A DNA stretch of 64,000 nt from NCBI GenBank assembly GCA_048360435.1, contig DBGCOP010000010.1, positions 1 to 64,000 of the forward strand, written 5' to 3'. Every line of letters begins with the position of its first letter. Within the stretch, counting starts at the first letter, position 1. This DNA is from Limenecus sp048360435 (GTDB lineage Bacteria > Cyanobacteriota > Vampirovibrionia > Gastranaerophilales > Gastranaerophilaceae). Below the pieces are notes generated by a model, which saw only the letters and a list, made by a program, of their open reading frames with translations, ran no database searches and was not told the DNA's origin. Shown here piece after piece: positions 60,679-64,000 of this stretch. A program made the translations under genes and the position numbers.

Positions 60679-61200
60679 ATGGCAACAAAAGCCTTTAAAG
60701 AACAAAAAATTGCCCACATTAAAGAAAACGTGGAAAAGGCTAAAGTAGCTATCGTAACAAACTATAAAGGATTGTCTGTTGAAGAAATCACAATGCTGAG
60801 ACGTGAACTTCAAAAAGTCGGTTCTGATTATACAGTTACAAAAAATACTTTGGCAAAGATAGCATTCAAAGGCACAAACTTTGAAGTTCTTTCTGATTCA
60901 ATGAAAGAATCTACTGCTATTGCATTCGGTTTTGATGACGAAGTTTCAGCAGCAAAAGTTGTTGCAAAATTCATCAAAGACAAGAAAAAAGCAGAAGTTA
61001 TCTGCGGTGCGTTAGACGGTCAGCTTCTTGATGCAAATCAAGTTAAAGAACTCGCTAATACACCTTCAAAAGAAGAACTTTACGCAAAAATGCTTGGCTG
61101 CGTAAATTCACCTGCAACAGGTATTGTTGGTTCTGTAAACGCTGTAATGAGCAGCTTAGTCAGAGCAATCGATGCAGTTGCAAAAAAGAAAAGCGCTTAG
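60679..61200 (+). CDS. rplJ: 50S ribosomal protein L10
   Basis: L10 forms the base of the ribosomal stalk and anchors L7/L12 dimers. The 173 residues include the rRNA-binding N-terminus with VTNYKGLSVEEITMLRRELQ and YTVTKNTLAKIA, and the C-terminal L12-binding helix. AAAAGGAG lies 7 nt before the ATG. It stands with rplL alone, without rplK-rplA upstream or rpoB downstream. Confidence 0.97.
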   Translation: MATKAFKEQKIAHIKENVEKAKVAIVTNYKGLSVEEITMLRRELQKVGSDYTVTKNTLAKIAFKGTNFEVLSDSMKESTAIAFGFDDEVSAAKVVAKFIKDKKKAEVICGALDGQLLDANQVKELANTPSKEELYAKMLGCVNSPATGIVGSVNAVMSSLVRAIDAVAKKKSA

Positions 61201-61246
61201 TCGCATAAATTAGAGATTAACTACAAAACAAATAAAGGAGAAAAAA

Positions 61247-61624
61247 ATGAGCGTAGAATCTATTTTAGAATCAATTGAAAAATTAACTTTGTTAGAAGCA
61301 GCTGAATTAGTAAAAGCTATGGAAGAAAAATTCGGTGTATCTGCTGCTGCTCCTGTTGCAGTTGCTGCTGCTCCTGCTGCTGGTGCTGCTGCTGAAGGCG
61401 GTGCCGAAGAAGCTTCTGAAGTTAACGTTGTATTGGCATCAGCTGGTGCTAACAAAATCGCTGTATTGAAAGAAGTTAGAGCTATCACAGGTTTGGGCTT
61501 GAAAGAAGCTAAAGACCTCGTTGATGCTGCTCCTAAAGCTATCAAAGAAGGCGTTAAAAAAGAAGATGCTGAAGCTATCAAGAAACAATTGGAAGCTGCT
61601 GGCGCTACTGTTGAACTCAAGTAG
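61247..61624 (+). CDS. rplL: 50S ribosomal protein L7/L12
   Basis: The stalk protein that recruits translation factors. The 125 residues have the N-terminal dimerisation helices (SILESIEKLTLLEAAELVKAME), an Ala/Gly/Pro-rich hinge (about residues 33-52), and the C-terminal factor-binding domain with KIAVLKEVRAITGLGLKEAKDLVD. Codon use is strongly biased (many GCT), as expected for a very abundant protein. AAAGGAG precedes the ATG. Confidence 0.98.
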   Translation: MSVESILESIEKLTLLEAAELVKAMEEKFGVSAAAPVAVAAAPAAGAAAEGGAEEASEVNVVLASAGANKIAVLKEVRAITGLGLKEAKDLVDAAPKAIKEGVKKEDAEAIKKQLEAAGATVELK

Positions 61625-61640
61625 TTCCATACAAAAACTG

Positions 61641-61672
61641 AAAAACCCGTTTGCAATTGCAGACGGGTTTTT
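61641..61672 (+). terminator. Terminator after rplL
   Basis: A 10-bp stem (61641-61650 with 61663-61672) with an inner TGCAATTGCA palindrome and a T-run lies 17 nt past the rplL stop. It also ends the minus-strand gene at 61693 in reverse. Confidence 0.92.
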
Positions 61673-61692
61673 TATTTTAAACAATTATATTT

Positions 61693-62463
61693 TTATACTT
61701 TAACTTTTGTTGCCCATTTTTGAACAAATTTCCAGGCATTATTTATTGCTTTTTGAGCATTAGCAGCCGGCAATTCTCCGCTTTTTGCATATTTAGTCGC
61801 TATATCTTGAATTTTAGAAAATTTAGATAGTTTTTTGTAAACAGCTTCTGCTACGGCACCAACAGGTTTATTCTTTTTCAAAAGAGTTTTTAATGGAGGT
61901 GTATATGTACCAAGGGCATCTTGTGCAATAACCATACCGGGCTTAAGTTTTGTAGCCGCTGCACCTGTTTTTGCAGCTTCTGAGGTTAAAACGTGTGTCA
62001 TATCCGGAGTAGGAATTGTTACACCGATATTAGCATCTTTTACAGCTGTAATTTTTGTCCCTAATTTTCGTAATTTACCTATAAGATACTCACCTGTTTT
62101 CGCATCCCTGTGTGTGCTTTCCATTAATGCGACATCTACACTGCCTGCTTGGTCAACGAGTTTTGTTTTGCCTAATTTCTTAGCCAATTTTTGCCATCTT
62201 GAATCCATATAATCAATTGCCTGTTCACCATATGTCATCCTAAGTTCACCTGGTTTCATATGATAATCTGTACCAAAACCGCCCCAACGGTTGTTTATGT
62301 GTGTGGGTTTGTCTAAAACTTCAATAATTGTTTTTGTTACCCCATCACCCGCATGAAAATTAACTGCTCTATCAAGTGCTTCTTTGCTTCCGGGGCCTAT
62401 TATTCCCTTTCCGTATTTGTTATATCCCTGATTAGAAATACCCTGCCACAAATAATCTGCCAT
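61693..62463 (-). CDS. Orphan protein of unknown function (256 residues)
   Basis: I do not recognise this protein. It is probably soluble: no signal peptide, no membrane helix. The first 130 residues contain aromatic and glycine-rich segments (GYNKYGKGIIGPGSKEAL, NRWGGFGTDYHMKPGELRM, ESTHRDAKTGEYLIGKL), possibly an enzymatic or binding domain with conserved-looking H, D and E. The C-terminus (about 195-256) is lysine-rich and helical. AAGGA lies 8 nt before the ATG. The flanks (62464-62654) hold no gene. Confidence 0.7.
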   Translation of the reverse strand: MADYLWQGISNQGYNKYGKGIIGPGSKEALDRAVNFHAGDGVTKTIIEVLDKPTHINNRWGGFGTDYHMKPGELRMTYGEQAIDYMDSRWQKLAKKLGKTKLVDQAGSVDVALMESTHRDAKTGEYLIGKLRKLGTKITAVKDANIGVTIPTPDMTHVLTSEAAKTGAAATKLKPGMVIAQDALGTYTPPLKTLLKKNKPVGAVAEAVYKKLSKFSKIQDIATKYAKSGELPAANAQKAINNAWKFVQKWATKVKV

Positions 62464-62654
62464 AACGAATTCCTTCCTATCTTGAACCTACATTTCAATA
62501 AAGGTTCATTTTCGTTATGGCTTGCTATGCCTATTTTTAGACTTTCTCTACCCTATCCTATCCTATTAGGCATTATGAACGGATTTCTGGCACATTACAA
62601 ATTCATAAAATTCAATTTAACATTCGTTTACATTGTCACTTTTGTTACAAAATC

Positions 62655-64000
62655 TCAACAATTCAAATAATCATTTAAGCTTATGATATATTCCACAGGT
62701 TTTATTGAACTATATGGTTCAAAACTTAGAATATTAAGATAACTTTTAGCACGACTTACCGCAACATAAAAGAGTCTCAATGCTTCATTCAAATCCCTTG
62801 GTTTTTGCCAGATATGTTTATACAAAACAGCTTTAGGATTCGGTTTGCCCCTATATTTATTTACAACAACACCAAAACCAGGCTTATTCCCGAATTGCAT
62901 ATCAAAAAGAATATTTGATTTTGATGTGGTTTTAGATGCACTTGTTATGCTCAACACAAAAACATACTTAAATTCCAAACCTTTTGACGCATGGATAGTC
63001 AATATTTGAACTGCATTTACCTCACCTGAATCAATTGAAGGCAGCTCAAAACTCTTATCTTCTTTAGCATTATCCAAATAATCCAACAATGCTGAAATGC
63101 TTATATAATTTTCATTTTGAGAAAAATCATCAATAATCATTTCCAGAATTTTTAGATTTTTCAAAGCTTGAGAATTTTCAAAATCCGTTGATTCATTAAA
63201 AAACACAAGATTATTTTTCAAAATTTCATATGTTTGAAGCAAAGACAAGGAATCTTTATTCTTTCTAATATTATTTAACAGTTCAAACAGCTTTGCTGCA
63301 TAAGTGTTTTCATATTCAGGCTCTGATTTTAAAAGAATAAATTTTTGTACAAAATTCATCTTTTTTAATTCTTCAAACTCAATTTTTTCTGACAACTTTC
63401 TATCAAGATTTTTTTTCAGCCTATATATTTCAGAATCACTCATCACAACCTTTAATAATCTGAAAAAAGCCTGTTCATCATTAATGTTTTTAACAAGCCT
63501 GAATCCCGAAACAGCATTTTTAACAACAGGTTCATTAAAATATCCGGTATTCACTTTTTTTACGGATGGAATATTATATTTTTTAAGTTCTTTTTCAACA
63601 ATATCCGCTTGAGCATGCGACTTTACCAGAACAGAAAACTCTTTGAATTCGGCATTATCTCTTTTAATCAAACGCTGGATTTCTTCTGCAATATATGCTG
63701 CTTCTGATTGTTTATGTTCAAAGGAGTTCTCAAACCCTTCTATCAAAGTAACTTTTATGTCTTCGTCAGTTTTCGAAAACTCCTGATTCGGATTTGCAAA
63801 AAGATTCTCTCCTTCAAGGCAAAGTTCTTTTTCCGTCACATAGTTAACCGCATTCAACACCTCAGGCGTAGAACGATAGTTTATGGAAAGACTAATCGGT
63901 TTATAATTTTTTTTATATCGTTTTTTAATGTTTTCAAACAAAACCTCAAGATTCTCCATTTGTGCAAACCTAAAACCATAAATTGACTGTTTTCTATCTC
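62655..64000 (-). CDS. UvrD/PcrA-family helicase, C-terminal part (cut by window edge)
   Basis: The C-terminal half of a superfamily 1A DNA helicase. Reading back from the first Met (63957-63959) the frame stays open to the window end and encodes DRKQSIYGFRFAQ, helicase motif III, so the gene continues beyond 64000. Motif IV (ISLSINYRSTPEV), motif V (ILTIHASKGLEFKYVFVL) and motif VI (EALRLFYVAVSRAKSYL) are all present. It is likely a repair or replication-associated 3'-5' helicase; the N-terminal part needed to tell UvrD, PcrA, Rep or AddA-like types apart is missing. Confidence 0.92.
   Translation of the reverse strand, partial: DRKQSIYGFRFAQMENLEVLFENIKKRYKKNYKPISLSINYRSTPEVLNAVNYVTEKELCLEGENLFANPNQEFSKTDEDIKVTLIEGFENSFEHKQSEAAYIAEEIQRLIKRDNAEFKEFSVLVKSHAQADIVEKELKKYNIPSVKKVNTGYFNEPVVKNAVSGFRLVKNINDEQAFFRLLKVVMSDSEIYRLKKNLDRKLSEKIEFEELKKMNFVQKFILLKSEPEYENTYAAKLFELLNNIRKNKDSLSLLQTYEILKNNLVFFNESTDFENSQALKNLKILEMIIDDFSQNENYISISALLDYLDNAKEDKSFELPSIDSGEVNAVQILTIHASKGLEFKYVFVLSITSASKTTSKSNILFDMQFGNKPGFGVVVNKYRGKPNPKAVLYKHIWQKPRDLNEALRLFYVAVSRAKSYLNILSFEPYSSIKPVEYIISLNDYLNC

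Noticed and set aside
61210..61656. 148-codon minus-strand frame over rplL
   Set aside because: A mirror of the strongly biased rplL codons; rplL is certain.
1..64000. CRISPR arrays, insertion sequences, prophage or integrase genes
   Set aside because: No regularly spaced direct repeats, transposase or phage structural genes were seen in the window.

Overview
The window is A+T-rich, densely packed bacterial DNA with about 55 protein genes, two tRNAs and several structured RNA signals. It is cut at its right end inside a helicase gene. The best guess for the host is a non-photosynthetic member of the Cyanobacteriota (Melainabacteria/Vampirovibrionia, probably the gut order Gastranaerophilales). 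The reasons are a tRNA-Glu of the cyanobacterial/chloroplast form (48841-48916), a ferredoxin-linked 2-oxoacid oxidoreductase that suggests an anaerobe (26271-28882), the absence of any photosynthesis gene, and several lineage-type proteins with short N-terminal 'xNFxx' or 'INFKG/IAFCG' motifs. The assignment is an inference, not something shown by a search.

Layout. 1-2711: a G+C-richer tandem repeat, a corrinoid adenosyltransferase, a candidate structured RNA and glmU. 2789-6692: an esterase, a class II CPD photolyase, a sugar O-acetyltransferase, an iron-sulfur flavoprotein-like reductase and a small protein. 6780-10143: a response regulator and histidine kinase followed by a divergent protein-kinase-like protein. 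10264-12160: an intact DUF3137 gene followed by a decayed lemA and a decayed second DUF3137 copy. 12184-14209: tRNA-Ser, a thioredoxin/CcdA pair and a pseudopilin. 14266-17752: a candidate small RNA, a TPR protein, an unusual aquaporin and Era. 17811-25442: a small membrane protein, then three tandem genes that look like a signalling unit: a transmembrane anti-sigma-like protein, an ECF-like sigma factor and a zinc-ribbon/NTPase/TPR protein.

25439-28882 is a 2-oxoacid:ferredoxin oxidoreductase operon ending in purine nucleoside phosphorylase. 28952-36041 holds a GH57 glucan enzyme, an exported protein, a membrane glycosyltransferase-like pair, coaE and cysS. 36155-43658 holds a large coiled-coil membrane protein, an aminotransferase/acyltransferase pair, an exported GH13 enzyme and a Na+/H+ antiporter-like carrier. 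43663-49373 holds a pirin, a glycosyltransferase-like protein without DXD, an XRE regulator, mutS, tRNA-Glu and a NifX-like metal protein. 49459-53814 is a 1451-residue multidomain protein with a degenerate kinase-like domain, at least twelve copies of an unfamiliar 'TDEQW' repeat, an HD phosphohydrolase domain and an unknown C-terminus. 53843-57534 holds two glycosyltransferases, an alanine-glyoxylate-type aminotransferase and a small coiled-coil protein. 57698-60375 is aroC-aroK-aroB. 60448-61672 is a solitary rplJ-rplL operon with its own promoter, L10 leader and attenuator. 61693-64000 holds an orphan protein and a UvrD-family helicase.

The most unusual items are the 49459-53814 protein, the sigma/anti-sigma/NTPase unit, the decayed lemA-DUF3137 cluster, the terminator arm that doubles as a ribosome binding site at 49409-49461, and two candidate non-coding RNAs (1011-1065 and 14266-14363).
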